Notes: generated from the letters alone by a model not told the origin. A DNA stretch of 64,000 nucleotides from Tetrapyrgos nigripes (GCA_013368315.1 JAACJM010000264.1:42821-106820); one strand, 5' to 3'. Shown: positions 1 through 11,817, counted from the stretch's first letter. A program made the numbers and translations.

Positions 1-1385
1 CCATCAAGCATGATGAATCTGGGAAACCTGTATGATGGAAAGTCAGGTTAGTTTTCAAGGGATATGAGCAGATTTTCGGGAGAGATTTTACGAAAATATC
101 CTCACCAACAGCGCACATGGAATCCTGGCATATCTTATTGGGTTGGAGTGCTGAACAAATTGATGTGAAAACAGCTTTCCTCCATGGAGTATCACCAGAG
201 AACAAGATCCAGTACATGGAAATACCTCCAGGTTTCCAAGATCCTATATGGGATGAAGCAAAGTGGCTGCATCTGGAACAAAACCCTTCACACAGCAATG
301 ATTGAATGGGGGTTCACCGCGCTCGGATGCGAACCATGTATCTATTACCGAAAGACGCCTACTGGAATAATCATCACAGCTATCCATGTTGATGGTTTCC
401 TCATTGTTTCAGATTTGAAGGCAGAATCTGAATGATTCAAAACTCAGATCAAAACAAAATGGGTAATTTCTGAGCTAGGCAAACCAAAACACTGCACTGG
501 TATTGCAGTCCAAAGGGAAAACACAAACCACACTTTCTCCCTATCCCAAACCGCTCTTATTGATTGTATCATCCAACAGTTTGGCCAATATACCACAAAT
601 ACATCCATTCCTGAAACACCTATGGACCCTGGTTTAAAACTATGAAACCCAAATGTGGATAAGCTAACTGTTGACCAGAAAGCCAATCTCAAAAGACTCC
701 CATATGTGTCCCTGGTCAGCTGCTTGATTTATCTGGCAGTTGGCACTTGACCTGACATCTCATACTCAGTCCAACAATTATCCCAATATCTCACCAATTA
801 CTCGTATGTGCAGTGGAATGCCACAATTTGCCTTGTTCGATACCTAAAAGGGACACATGAATTGAAACTGGTACTAGGGGGTAAGAAAGACTCAGTATTG
901 TTACGAGGGCTAATTGCTTGGATACAAGGCGAAGTATTGGAGGTTATTGTTTCAGTCTGGGATCAGGAGCTGTACCTTGGGCGGTGAGAAAGCAAAAGAC
1001 AGTCACTGCATCATCATGTGAAGCAGAGTATATGGCAGGATTCGAAGCAGCAAAGGAGGCTATATGGCTTCGAGCATTACTAAAAGGCATAGATTTCAAA
1101 CAGAACCACTCAACAATCATATCCTGTGACAATACTTCCACAATCAGCTTATCAGAAGATCCCTCCCTCCACTATTGAGTTAAGCACCTTGACACAAATT
1201 ACCATTTCCTTTGTGAACATGTCCAATCAAACGACTTAACTCTTGAATATATTCCCTCTATACACAACATCACTGATATATTTACGAAATCGACTCATAC
1301 CTACAAAATCTATTGGGTCTTACCTGAGGAGGAGTAGGATTCCATGCAATGAGGAGAGTTAGTTGTCATTCACAGTGAGGAGGAG
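1..1385 (+). pseudogene. Ty1/copia retrotransposon pol remnant (RT and RNase H, broken)
   Basis: Decayed 3' half of a copia-type pol that starts outside the window. Readable reverse-transcriptase pieces include WSAEQIDVKTAFLHG (about 140-185), LYGMKQSG (shifted frame) and AIHVDGFLIVSD (about 378-415), where the usual YVDD catalytic motif reads HVDG. RNase H follows at about 918-1178 (DTRRSIGGYCFSLG, VTASSCEAEYMA), then the C-terminal stretch ending in TDIFTKS near 1290, typical of copia elements. Several in-frame stops and frame changes (for example near 303, 433 and 1176) show it cannot encode an active polyprotein. It lies directly upstream of a matching LTR. Assignment to copia rather than gypsy rests on the order of motifs and the wording of the RNase H block. 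Confidence 0.85.
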
Positions 1386-1705
1386 TGTCAGAGTATAATG
1401 GAGATACACTGTGAATAGGGGTTGACGCATCATAGAATGGTTACTTACAGTTACTTTTCTTTCTTTGTTTCCTCTTCTTGTATATTCCACATGTATACTA
1501 CTATATATACCCTTAGCTTACATTAGAGAACCTCTGTCTTCACTACTACAAGACAGAGGTGAGCCACTTATTCTTTTCTTTCATATTTCACATATACTTA
1601 CATACCTAGATTCATATTATCTGTCTATTTTATCTAGGTACTTATATCTGTCTTTGCTACTACAAGACAGAGATTCATATTATTATCTAGGGCTACATTC
1701 TAACA
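1386..1705 (+). repeat. 3' LTR of the copia remnant
   Basis: The stretch starts TGTCAGA just after a purine run (GAGGAGGAG, a likely polypurine tract) and ends TCTAACA. These ends are imperfect inverted copies of each other and fit the TG...CA rule for LTRs. It lies immediately after the copia integrase/RNase H remnant, as a 3' LTR should. An internal 'CTACTACAAGACAGAG' sequence occurs twice (about 1543 and 1657). The 5' partner would lie outside the window. Confidence 0.7.
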
Positions 1706-2210
1706 CCTCAATCCATCTGCAGATCATCCGCAGATCAGTCAGATGCCATCTGTTGGTTGGTGGAGGAGGAGGAGCACCATCTGCATCCGAATCCGAAGCA
1801 GTAATCGCTCGGATGGGGCTGGATCATCCGATCCGATAGGAGCCCTACAAGTAGGCAAAAAATGCACCGAAGCCATGAATACAGCTAGACTCAGAAAAAA
1901 AACCATTGACAAGGAAAATGACGATCAGAAGGATGCAGCTCTCAAGGTGTCACTAGAAGATGTGAAGGCTGCAAAGGTGCAGGCTAAGGAGATGGAGAAA
2001 TGAGCTGTCAGGGTGGAGAAAGAATTAGCAGAGAAAGAGAGAAAGATAAAAAATGCCTTACAGAGGGAAAAAGTCCATATATTTCATACCTTAATATTAT
2101 AGTATTACTATACTCGAATAGTTCAATTTGCGAGTAGTTTAGAGGCAGAACGAGAGAGAAAAAGGCTAAGAAATAGTGAGTCGACAGAAATGATGTTTTG
2201 GCCAGTAAAG
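1706..2210 (+). other. Decayed charged coiled-coil coding fragment, unrecognised
   Basis: Between the copia LTR and the Hsp70 relic, one reading of about 1840-2003 gives a Lys/Glu/Ala-rich stretch (RLRKKTIDKEN, KAAKVQAKEMEK) that continues past a stop with similar composition to about 2175. This looks like the charged C-terminal tail of a transposase or a coiled-coil protein. No domain can be named and no intact start is seen. Treat it as a relic. Confidence 0.25.
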
Positions 2211-2264
2211 TTTAGTTACCAGCTTAGTCAGCTGTCCACTGGCCTTCCCGCGTTTGCCCACCAC

Positions 2265-3915
2265 CACGTACTGGGTAAATCTGGTGTAGGCCCCACTCCT
2301 GTGGCAATGTCTGGCAAAACGACCATGTCGAAATTATTGCCAACGACCGAGGCAACTGGATGATGCTGTCCTATGTTTCTTCTCAGACACTAAACGTCTC
2401 ATCAGTGATGCCGCCAAGAACCAAGTCACTATGAACCCTCATAATATGTATGTCCTTTGTTTGCTCTTGTAGTGGCATCACTTACTTACAAGTCTTTCTG
2501 CATGCAGGGTATTTAACACCAAGCGTCCCATTGGCTGCAAGTCTGATGAAGGCAGACATCAAGCACTTCCCTTTCAAGGTCATAACAAGGGAGGCAGACC
2601 TTACATTGGGGTGAAAGCAAAGAATTTGTCTGTGTACCATTGTGTCTGTGTTGAACTCTCGTACTGACCATATCTCTTTCTAGTCTCCCGAAGAGATTTC
2701 TACCATGGTTCTCCTGAAGATGAAGGAGACCGTCAACTCATCCTACCTTGGTACCACAGTCACCAACACTGTTGTCACCCTGCCCGCCTATGTTAATGAC
2801 TCTCAACAACAAGCCACCAAGGACGATTTCTGGCCTCAACGTCCTTTGTATCATCAACGAGCCCACTGCTGCCGCCATCGCATATGGTCTCAACAAGGTC
2901 TAGAGCAAGCGCAACGTCCTCATTTTCGACCTCAGTGGAGGTGCTTTTGATGTCGCTGCTTACAATCTTGAAGAGGGTGTTGAAGTTAAGGCTACCACTG
3001 GAGACACCCACTTGGGCGGTGAAGACTTTGACAACCTTCGTCAACCACATCGTCGAGGAGTTCAAGCGTAAGAACAAGAAAGGTGTGTGGCAGTGTCCAC
3101 CTATTCCTCTTTACTTTCAGGTACTCATTTCTGGATTTCCGCCTCTTTCAGATCTCTCCACTAATGCCCATGCTCTTCGTTATCTGCGTACTGCTTGTGA
3201 GTGTGCTAAGCATACCCTTCCTCTGCTGCCCAAATCTCCATTGAAGTCGACTCTGTTTTCAAGGACATTCATTGACTTTTACACTTCTCTCATCTGTGCT
3301 TGTTTCAAGGAACTTTGCCAGGTCCTCTTCCATAGCACCCTCAAGCTTGTCAAAAAGGTCCTTTGTGGCTTCAACATTGACAAGGCCAATGTCCACGATA
3401 TTGTCTTGGTCAGATGGTCTACTCATATTCCACGTATCGTCAAGCTCATCTCTGGCTTCTTCAACAGCCAGGAGCCCAACAAGAGCAATAACCCCAATGA
3501 GGCTGCTGCCTACAGAGCTGCTGTACAAGCTGCCATCCTATCTGGTGACACTTCAAAAAGACTCAGGACTTGTCGCATCTCTTTCATTAGGGTGAGTTTT
3601 TTTTTCTTTCGAGTCATTGGTCTTTTTCTTCTCAACCATATCCTAGTGATGTGTTCTATCCACAGTATGGAGACCACTGGAGGTGTCATGACCCCTCTAA
3701 CCAAACCCAACACCATGACCCTCACCCAAAAATCCGAAATCTTCTCTACCTACGCCAACAACCATTCTGCCACCACTATCCATGTCTACGAGGGTGAATG
3801 TGCTTGTACCAAGGACAACAACCTCATTGGTAAGCTTGTACTTCAAGGCATCTCTCCAGCTTCTCATGGTATTCCTTAAATTGAGGCTGGAGCTACTATC
3901 TAGTTGACCATATGT
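2265..3915 (+). pseudogene. Hsp70 (cytosolic SSA-type chaperone) pseudogene
   Basis: Recognisable Hsp70 sequence runs in order across several frames: VWQNDHVEIIANDRGN (about 2300), DTKRLISDAAKNQV, a piece matching the VFDAKRLIGRKF region, then [19 protein letters not shown] (2712 on), [15 protein letters not shown] (shifted frame), [52 protein letters not shown] and TKDNNLIGKL near 3830. Intron-like gaps remain at about 2450-2510 and 3592-3665. Frameshifts, substitutions of glycines in the nucleotide-binding loops and stops after GIP (about 3880) show it is dead. The substrate-binding domain is missing after about 3915. The family is an ATP-dependent folding chaperone; this copy is an old duplicated relic, not retro-processed, because intron traces remain. 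Confidence 0.88.
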
Positions 3916-4149
3916 ATCCTTATCTACTGTACAATGAATGAAATCGTTCTACACTGTGTATCTTTCCTTGTTGTGGGGACGCTGTTTGTTAGATCAGTCA
4001 TGTGGAGTCGGGTCACACAAATCAAAGTGTATGTGTCTTTGTTGATCTACCACAAACGTTGAGCTCCCTCGAGGCCTGTGCTCGGCATACCTGATGCAGT
4101 GGGAATACATTGCACAAGCCCAGGACATCTGAGTTGACTGCGACTTTTA
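3916..4149. other. Intergenic, nothing recognised
   Basis: Short spacer after the Hsp70 relic; no coding signal or repeat was identified. Confidence 0.5.
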
Positions 4150-5272
4150 TTCCTCCCGCTCACAGAATATGATTTCTAATTGCTTTACTCCACTGCCCCA
4201 CATCACACAAGCCCCATTGACGTCAATGACACAAGTAATATGATACGCCCCCACCTGACGAACGTGTACATGAAAGCACACAGCAATGGATATAAAAGCA
4301 TTCCAATCCAGCTCCTGATCATGCCCAACTGAAATCCCCCACCTTTCCATATCTTTGATATCACTGGTAGCCAAGTACCTAGTACCCCTCCATGCCTAGG
4401 CTCAGTTCGAATACCAGAGCTGCTCATTAATTCTACAAACCTCTCAGAACCATACAAACCTATTACCTTCAATTACCTCGCCAGACAACCCATTGGTCAC
4501 GAGGTGTCTGTACTGCAGCTTCCTGGCCAAACTACTCCTCCTCCTCCTCACGTCATGCCCTCTGCATCCTATTCTGATCATCAGGGTTCCTCTGCTTCCC
4601 AACCTTTCAGCATTGCCTTCGACAGTGCACTCAACAGTAAGTTTTCTGAACAGTGATTAATTAATAATCCCGCTCACTCAACTAACTTGTTCTCTAGGTC
4701 TGGGGAATGTGCACAAATATCGACCCTCCCCTTCACCCACTCCTACACAGAATGACAGTGATCATCCAAGTCATTCACCCTCAGGTAAGTGGTCTCTTTT
4801 TCATGGTAAAATTTCTCTGACTTCTTGTGTACAGTTCCCTTTGTCAAATTTAAAGGCAAGTTGCTGCAGCTATGGTACATGCCATGAGTAATACTGACAC
4901 CTCTTTCGTTGTGCAGATTATGAACAGTCTCATCAGAGACAAAATGGATGGTCGTTGCTCAGCTCCAATGAACTTCAGTCTGCCCTTGCAGCACGTGGCC
5001 TCAAGCCATCCTCTTCATCAGAAGGCAACGATGGAGCCAGTTCAGTTAACAATGGCGAATATTTCAGACATGATGGCCAGGCTCTTGCAGATGCTGGTGA
5101 TGTGCACCATGAGGGCAGTGTAGACCGTTCTCTCCGCCTACTACGGAATGGATCAGTTACAGACAGTGGTTCAGAGGCAGATGACGAGAATGATGATGAT
5201 AGGGCTGAATCCCTTGGTGAGCCTATGGCAGTTGACGCTGACTCGTTCTGGTTCCATGTTAATGGTCGGTAA
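4150..5272 (+). pseudogene. Relic of an unrecognised multi-exon gene
   Basis: A long open reading on the plus strand from about 4210 to 4635 (containing FNYLARQPIGHEVSVLQLPG, Pro- and Ser-rich after it) ends at a good donor (GTAAGT at 4638). A second piece rich in Pro/Ser lies after an acceptor near 4698 and ends at GTAAGT near 4786. A third piece (4955-5272) contains LQSALAARGLKPSSSSEGND and an acidic run (SEADDENDDDRAESLGEP). Splice-site order and biased composition suggest a real former gene of the regulatory or transposase-like kind. At least one in-frame stop (near 4332) and phase problems mean it is probably broken. No domain recognised. Confidence 0.35.
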
Positions 5273-8160
5273 GTCCAGTATAATTCTCACTGTTCTTGTG
5301 TGTCCTTTAACTTGTTTTCAAGAGTGATCATACCTCAGTATTACACTTGAAGGCACTGTGACCTGGTGGCTCCACCATTGTTCCTATGGACCAGATGGGC
5401 ATTGGAAGGAGAACAAAAAGAAGCAACTGTGCAGACAGCTGCTTCAGCTCTGGCTGCGGCCAGGCCAATGTTTTTGTGGGAGAATTGACCTCCTCCTGCT
5501 CCTCTTGGCCTGATCTTAGGAAAGAGAAGGAGAATTGAGGTGAATCCTGGCAACAGAGATGTTCAACCTTGTTCTTCCAAAAAGCAGCACCGCATCCTGG
5601 GCTCCTCCAATGTCTGACTTTGAACAAACTTGCAGCATTTCGCTTTAGTAAATATGTATCGATAGTCTGTTTATACCATATTCTACTTCATATCTGGCCC
5701 TCTACTAGTCGCTCTTATCACAGTTTTGTATCCTATCTATGTACTCCAGTGTACCATAAAATTTGCAGTGATTTGTCTATACTCCAAGTTCGAACTCAGT
5801 AGAATTTCACATGACAACTCTTCTTATGACCTCCATCATCGATCCATCCATGGCTCCTGCCTATTTTCTATCTGGCCTGTACTCATCCACGTTCACATCA
5901 TCTTGTATCAGACTCAGTGTTCAACCCCACTCTATTCTCTGCCAAGTTCAAGCAACAAATGGCTACCACAGGCACACTGCAAGTCGAGGCTTGGTATATT
6001 TGGGCTTCTCAGGTGCGTTTGCTACTGTGTCGTTTTCCTTCCACAAGTTGATGCTTTTTTAGCCATGACATTACGATCTTTCTACCTGCAGCGACTCCAG
6101 TTTGCTCAAATTTCCCGCTCCAACTCAGCACTCAGCACACATTTACACTTTGAACATGTCGGGCTTTGCCTTCTTCATTATCTTTGGCTTTGCTGAGGAA
6201 GCTATGAAGAACTATGATCACCACACTTTCTGGTTCCTGGCCAAACCACTCAGTTTCACACCTGAGAGAAAGAAATTTTCTATTCCTTCATCAGTACCCG
6301 TCTCTATGCCTCTCCTTTCCTCTTCATGGCTAGTCTATCTCTCCCTTCTCTCTAGCTTCAAACCCAAAATCCACAAACCCATAAACAATGCTGGTTTGCA
6401 CCTGGCTATTGGTCTCAACACCTTTATGGAGAAGCACAAGGATTTCGTGGTTCCCACTACCATTAGCAGTGGTTCTATGTCTCTTGACTCGTCTCTAACG
6501 TCAGCATTGCCAGCTCACCTGTGCCACCTGCACATACACCTGGACCTAGTGACCATCTGCACCACGATGACAAAACTTCGGTACCAACTCCAACCATGAA
6601 GACCCCACCACAACTCTATCTGGGGCGCATTCCCTGTGTCAGAGATTCCTTCGCCTTCGTCGAGGTTGTCAAGGCTGCCTTCAGTGATTGTTCTTGGAAA
6701 TCCGGAGGTGGATGTCGAGGATGAGCAGGGTTCGGAATGTGGATCCAATGTGGATGTGGATTTGGAGAAAGGACAGCATAGACACGGAGTGTGATCTCAT
6801 GTGCATACTCAAGGTTCTGGATCTGCGTCTGCACCTACATCGTCATCATTGTCATTGGCATCGAGGCTGAGACAAATAAATCAATGCTTATTTGGTTCAT
6901 CTCCTAGTCCTGTTCAGCATGCAGGTCATGCCCCTCCCGGATCAGTTTTGGGGATGCCAATGTAGATTATGGTGCAGGTGCAGGCGAGGACAGATAGGAT
7001 GAGTCATGGTAGGATGATAACTTGCGAGTGATGATTGATGAGTGCTCTTCAAGTTTGGGCTTTTCTATTATATATCACACATTCAGATCCAAAAAAAGTC
7101 TGGAAATTTCTCCATGTAACGATCTAATCCTCATTCTCATGATTGTTTGTTTCATTTTTATTATATGTATCCATATCTATTTTCCTCAATCTGTTTCTGT
7201 TTCTATTCCTGTTTATTGCTTCTGCTTCTGACTCCTCACAACAGATATGTTCCCCCATCAAAGCTAATGGACCTGCGGTTCAATTCTTCACACTCATACT
7301 CGTTGTTTTCCAATCTGCTGTTTCTGCTTCTTTCACCCACAAGGACTGTCAATGCTCTTTCATGCCTTCACTGCTCTTTCAAGTACCTTCCCTGGACCTC
7401 TACAGAATGGATTGGAGGATAAGCAATTAGGTGTTGCGCAAGATGGACAAAAACTTCAGTGTATATCTAATCCAAATTGTGCGTGTTACATCTTTTCTTC
7501 ATTCTTTTCTTCCATCCCATATCTCATTTTCCACTTTTGGTGTCATTTGGGTTTTTGCTGTCACCATGTCGACTTGTTGGTATTTCTTTCACTTTTCTTC
7601 TTTCACTACTTCTTCCTTGATGACAACAATGCCAATCCTGATGGGCTCTCTCCCTATCTCCTCTGTGTGCGGTCCACGTATCTGTGCCTGTGGATTCATT
7701 GCTGAAGGGTGCATCTTACTTTTCGCTTTTTAATTTTACGGTCTTTCCCAATCGCTTCTGTCATCATCACTTCTCTTCTTGTTCCTCCTGTCTCCTTCGT
7801 TACCACTATCACTTCTTTCATTCCTGTAGCCTTATATACATTCTCTTTCTCTTCTCTTCTCTTATATTTCCTTCAACCTTGGTTATTCGTATCCTGACAG
7901 TCCCATCGTAACAGCTGCAGCAAACCCAATATGTAAATGTTCCCATGAGTAATGTTATCCTATCTTACATGTAACTTAGCGACCTAGAATTGAAGCTCTT
8001 GGCACAAATGCTCTGTATCAGGCCTGGCATCCCCGTCAGCGGTGCGCTAGCTATATTTTTGACTATATGAGAAGAGCCATGTGTCTGCTTTTGTCCAAGT
8101 CACGACATGGGTGACTTGTGGCTTTTACCAGGCACACATGACCTTGGTTCAACTTTCCAA
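5273..8160. other. Pyrimidine-rich intergenic DNA, no supported gene
   Basis: Almost 2.9 kb, strongly CT-rich on the plus strand (especially 7080-7900), which generates many short open readings of Ser/Phe/Leu composition in several frames at once. None keeps a frame across plausible introns or shows a motif. It is probably decayed gene or transposon DNA. Confidence 0.5.
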
Positions 8161-8171
8161 CTACAATCATC

Positions 8172-9080
8172 ATGCCTCTGAAAACACCTGCGGGGTCTTT
8201 GCCCCTATGCCCAATCACAAATAGTTCTTGTACACCAACTCAGAGGAATTCAACTCGCTTGACTCGCCAAGAGCAAACTCATAAAACTCCCATTGCTGGT
8301 CAAAAGCATCCTCAATCCCAGTCGCCCTCTGATCATGAAGAATCAGAAGACTCAAGAACCAAAGCGCGAATAAAGCAGCTGGCCAATAATATCAGTGCTT
8401 TCAAGAGGAAAACGACTAAAAGGTAAGGTCCTCCATGTACGTAGTTGTAGTTCGCTGCCTGCTCACCTCCCACAGAGCTTTTGACAAGACCAAGGTCCTA
8501 AAAGGTAAGGTCCTCCATGTACGTGGTTGTACTTCGCTGCCTGCTCACCTCCCCAAGGTCCTACACGCCAGTCAATTTCTTACACACGGGATTTCACCCT
8601 TTTTAGACATCAGGGACTTCTTTCGTGCCATCTGCGCAATGAAGCAAGGTGTTGATGATGACCCTGCCATTGAAGACTTGTAGGTTCTCTCCATGTTATT
8701 GACATCAACTATACTCATCTCTAGCCAGGTCTGACGACAAAAAGAAGTATTTCATAGAGCTTTATCGTGGCTTCTTGAAAAGGATGCCCAATGCCAATAC
8801 CTACCTGAGCTATGTTCTAAGTCGGGGTCTCGAAGACAAGCTAGAGGAAATTATCAAAGTTGTAAGTTTGTTTTGAAATCCAGTTTTGTTCATCATCATG
8901 ATGGCTTGTAGATCGAAAATAGTGCATCCTCAGCACGTACAGCGGACACCAACACACTCAAGGCGTGTATCCTCGAGTACATACTCGCAGACCCAGCCAA
9001 TGATACACTGAATCCACCTCTCTACACTTTGGACAAAGGCAAGCTAAGGTGAGGATTCAAACACCCCTACATCGCAGAGC
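8172..9080 (+). pseudogene. 5' part of DUF6698-like gene, interrupted by gypsy element
   Basis: Reading starts at ATG 8172 (basic, Ser/Thr/Gln-rich N terminus), and passes through two intron-like segments to a block reading DIRDFFRAICAMKQGVDDD (about 8605-8665). After another intron it continues with YFIELYRGFLKRMPNAN and LEDKLEEIIKV, then after an intron with ASSARTADTNTLKACILEY and LDKGKLR near 9050. The order (helical block, 'SSAR-DT-LK', then a 'RGFxHP' element) is what I recall of the Agaricomycete protein family annotated DUF6698, whose function is unknown. The reading runs into GFKHPYIAEL at 9057-9080, exactly where the retrotransposon LTR begins, so the gene was split by insertion. 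The family name is from memory and needs a profile search. Confidence 0.5.
8421..8553 (+). repeat. Tandem duplication of an intron-like segment
   Basis: About 51 bp beginning AGGTAAGGTCCTCCATGTAC occurs at 8421-8471 and again at 8503-8553, differing at only a couple of bases. Each copy starts with a donor-like GTAAGG. The first copy ends at CACCTCCCACAG, a good acceptor. The duplication therefore copied a splice donor and intron within the relic gene. Confidence 0.75.
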
Positions 9081-9599
9081 TGTCATGAATCGTCTCCCGC
9101 CTATTCATTTTCCTTTCTATTCTTTTCCCTTTACTACCTACTTCCCACTCTAAACCCATAAACATCAACCATTTCTCATCATCGTCTATAGTTACCATCT
9201 TTCTAGATCTATGACTCATATTCTTATCTCCTCCGATTCCTATCTCCATGGACATTCTCACTGTCAATCACTCCGTGTGATCCAGTACCTTCATCTATCC
9301 ATATTTGACTTATTATTCTCTCGCCCTTGACATTTCCACATGATACCGTTTACTATTACTTACTCTTTCCCATCTGTTCATATTTTACTTATATACCTGT
9401 GATCTTTGTAAACTATTCCTTAGTTCGTTCACTTCGTCTCCGCTCCGTACTCTTACTACGCAGTGTAGAGCCTAGTCAGCCTACTTTCTCTTTATCTCTC
9501 TATCTCTCTATCCTTCTTGATCAATCTATTCTCTTGTAAAACCGGCTTTCTCGTATTGTGTGACTTGGGTGGTTATCGAGTGTACCGACAACCTTGACA
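9081..9599 (+). repeat. 5' LTR of the gypsy element
   Basis: Starts TGTCATGAATCG and ends ACCTTGACA, matching the 3' copy almost base for base. CT-rich. As an LTR it would carry the promoter and polyadenylation signals. Confidence 0.93.
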
Positions 9600-9895
9600 C
9601 TTGAACGAACTCCCATACACCCACCTCACTACTTGAGTCTTTTCCCTTCTATCTTGTTCATCTCTATTCTCAACTCCTTCACCCCTTTACCATCGTACTG
9701 GACTTTCCTATTATCCTATCCCTCCCCTACGGTGCCCCAAAGCCCATCAACTCTACCCTGTGTGAGGAGCCTCACAGGTTGGCAGGCGTGAACTACTCAA
9801 GGAGCAGTTACACGAGGTCATCCCCCGTCTACACAGTCTCGAGACGTAATACCAGACTCGCTAAACCCGAGTAAGGTGGTCGACCGGTTCTGTAA

Positions 9896-10717
9896 TTGAA
9901 ATCCTTTTTCACTCTGTCTACCCCACGCCCTCGAATTCGCATCGAACCCCCTGAAACCCCTCGTGACTACGAACGGGTTCCATTTCCCTTGCCCCGCTAC
10001 CTCCTGTACTCCGAATACGCGGTCTCTCACGGAAGACAACTACGAACGGATCCTTGGAGTCTCGACCGACACTTTGTTTGTACAAGACGCTGGGTGTGGA
10101 AACTTATCTCAGGTGACGTAGTCCTCTCAACGTTCTCGTACATAACAGTAAAAGAGGACTTCGACACAGGAGAAACTGTGGTTCAGATTCAAGGACCTTT
10201 ATTCCTCAAAGAACACGTCGACTACTCTCCATTAGCACCTTCCCCCGAATACGGCCTAGCATCTTCCTATATCCTAGGGCCCAACTATCTCTCATAAAAC
10301 CAGTGTATGACTGAGCGACGGTCCGCATCTGCAGATCCGAATCTCCGTTGTGCCAACCGACCACACGTATTCCACCCCGCATCGAACCAAGACGCCTGCT
10401 ATATTCCTGAAAACGGCGACGACCCTTGGGTTCCGTGTAAAACTCAACCTTGCCTAAACAGGTATAACACTCAACGACTTACCGACGTAGAACTCCCGAA
10501 CTGGCTACACGTTATAACCCAACTCCAAGAACTTGCGATTCAGAAAGCACATCGAAAACCTAGAACCAGATCAGGCCAAGGGCTTCTACGCCTACCAACC
10601 AACCCTCCGAACCCAACCCAGTACCAGAAACACCTTCCAATAACCCACCAGAACCAAACGACCCCACTTCCCCACCTTCTTCGCCCATCATTCCATCCGC
10701 CGAAGGACCATCCGTAG
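9896..10717 (+). pseudogene. Leader ORFs upstream of gag in the gypsy element
   Basis: Two same-frame open readings, 9896-10297 (133 codons) and 10307-10717 (136 codons), are separated only by a TAA and three codons, so they may be one former ORF. The first contains RIRIEPPETPRDYERVPFPL and aromatic-rich stretches. The second contains LPNWLHVITQLQELAIQKAH, which looks like the start of a helical Gag segment, and then runs into a Pro-rich tail in the wrong frame. The true Gag frame is open from 10564 in another phase. The most likely explanation is that the Gag N terminus was encoded here and has since acquired a stop and a frameshift. No named domain is visible. Confidence 0.5.
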
Positions 10718-11817
10718 CCCCTCGTCGCCCCCCTACACCCCCTTCTCCAGACCCATCAGACCCAAACGACTCGGTCATGGCTGACACACCTCCCATCGGG
10801 TCAAACGGAACTTCTGAACGAGGAAGAAAACCAGACCCCTTCAATGGAGAACGTAGCGAGGCGAAGAGATGGTTGGCCCAGTTCAACAACTATCTACGTA
10901 TGAATCAAGGAAGGTACCCAACCGAAGAGAGTCAGGTTTCATTATTTCTGTCATTCTTCACGGGAGAAAAAGGAGGAGATTGGGCAACACAAAGATTGAC
11001 GGAACGAGATATAGACAAGGAAGACGAGGAGTTGAAAGCTACACCAGACCAACGGAGATGGATAACTTTAAAGGAGATACGTGACCGATTCAAAAGGACT
11101 TCAAACCTCTAGCCTCAGAAGATGTGGCCAGAACAAAGATCAAGTTTGCCAGAATGAGGGGAACGGATATCAGCAGTCTATAACAGCATTTTTGACACGT
11201 ACGGAGAAGAGTCTGAATTCGGAGAAGCAGCACTGTTGGAATTCTATCAGGACGGGCTACCACCCAAACTTCGAGAGGCAGTTGGAAGGACGTATCCGAA
11301 ATGGAAAGACTTCGACCAGTATCAGGAAAGAGCTGTGGAGCTTCACTTAGAGTGGTTGAAAGAACGAGAAAGACAAGGACGCTGGAAGACTACTTCAACG
11401 TCAAAAAGCAGTCCAGGTCCGTCTCAAGGAAGAACGGTAGCAAGCGTCAATGCGCTTATGGGATCAGGTGCTAACTCGTCTTTCAATTTGCCACCTAAAC
11501 TGACACCTGATGAAAGAGATCGACTTCGAAAAGCAGGAGCATGCTTCGCATGTAGACAGACTGGACACATGAGCAACGAATGTCCAACATTCCCGAGAAT
11601 GTCATCTCAAAACACCCCCCGAACCTTCCCTTCTCGTACCATTCGAACAGCTGAAACCGCACCCCCTCCACCGGTAACGGTGGCACAGGCATCCTCATCT
11701 CGAAACACGATCAAGGAAATTTCGGACATGGTAAATAGGGTTAAAGGATTAGAAGGAGAGGAAAAGGAACAAGCAACCGTCTATTTAAAAGACATTATGT
11801 CTAAATTGGATTTTTAA
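10564..11817 (+). pseudogene. gag (capsid/nucleocapsid) of the gypsy element, frameshifted
   Basis: Frame 1 is open from 10564. It begins with a Pro-rich linker, passes ATG 10777, and enters a Gag core (GRKPDPFNGERSEAKRWLAQ; later GEKGGDWATQRL). The frame breaks at about 11090 and continues one frame over (ASEDVARTKIKFARMRGTD), then returns near 11180 to the original frame (FDTYGEESEFGEAALLEFYQ). It then runs to the zinc knuckle CFACRQTGHMSNEC (CX2CX4HX4C) at about 11540-11583 and stops at 11815-11817. The two shifts compensate, so a few bases were lost and gained in an old copy. Gag packages the element RNA into particles; this copy is probably non-functional. Confidence 0.85.
11805..11817 (+). 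promoter_or_regulatory. Candidate -1 frameshift site joining gag and pol
   Basis: Gag ends GAT TTT TAA (11809-11817). The pol frame (-1 relative to gag) is open from 11805, just after a TAA at 11802-11804, giving a 13-nt overlap. Slippage of the UUU codon back one base at the stop would read UUA AAG CAC and enter pol directly. This is inference from frame geometry and the T run. Confidence 0.45.

Noticed and set aside
4400..4425. tRNA B-box-like AGTTCGAATAC, and a similar one at 22612
   Set aside because: No matching A box or cloverleaf around either site.
7143..7911. Several overlapping Phe/Ser-rich open readings in three plus-strand frames
   Set aside because: They follow from CT-rich composition; no frame is favoured, no motif or splice structure.
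10560..10889. 109-codon minus-strand Gly/Ser-rich reading
   Set aside because: Mirror of the Pro-rich linker of gag on the other strand.
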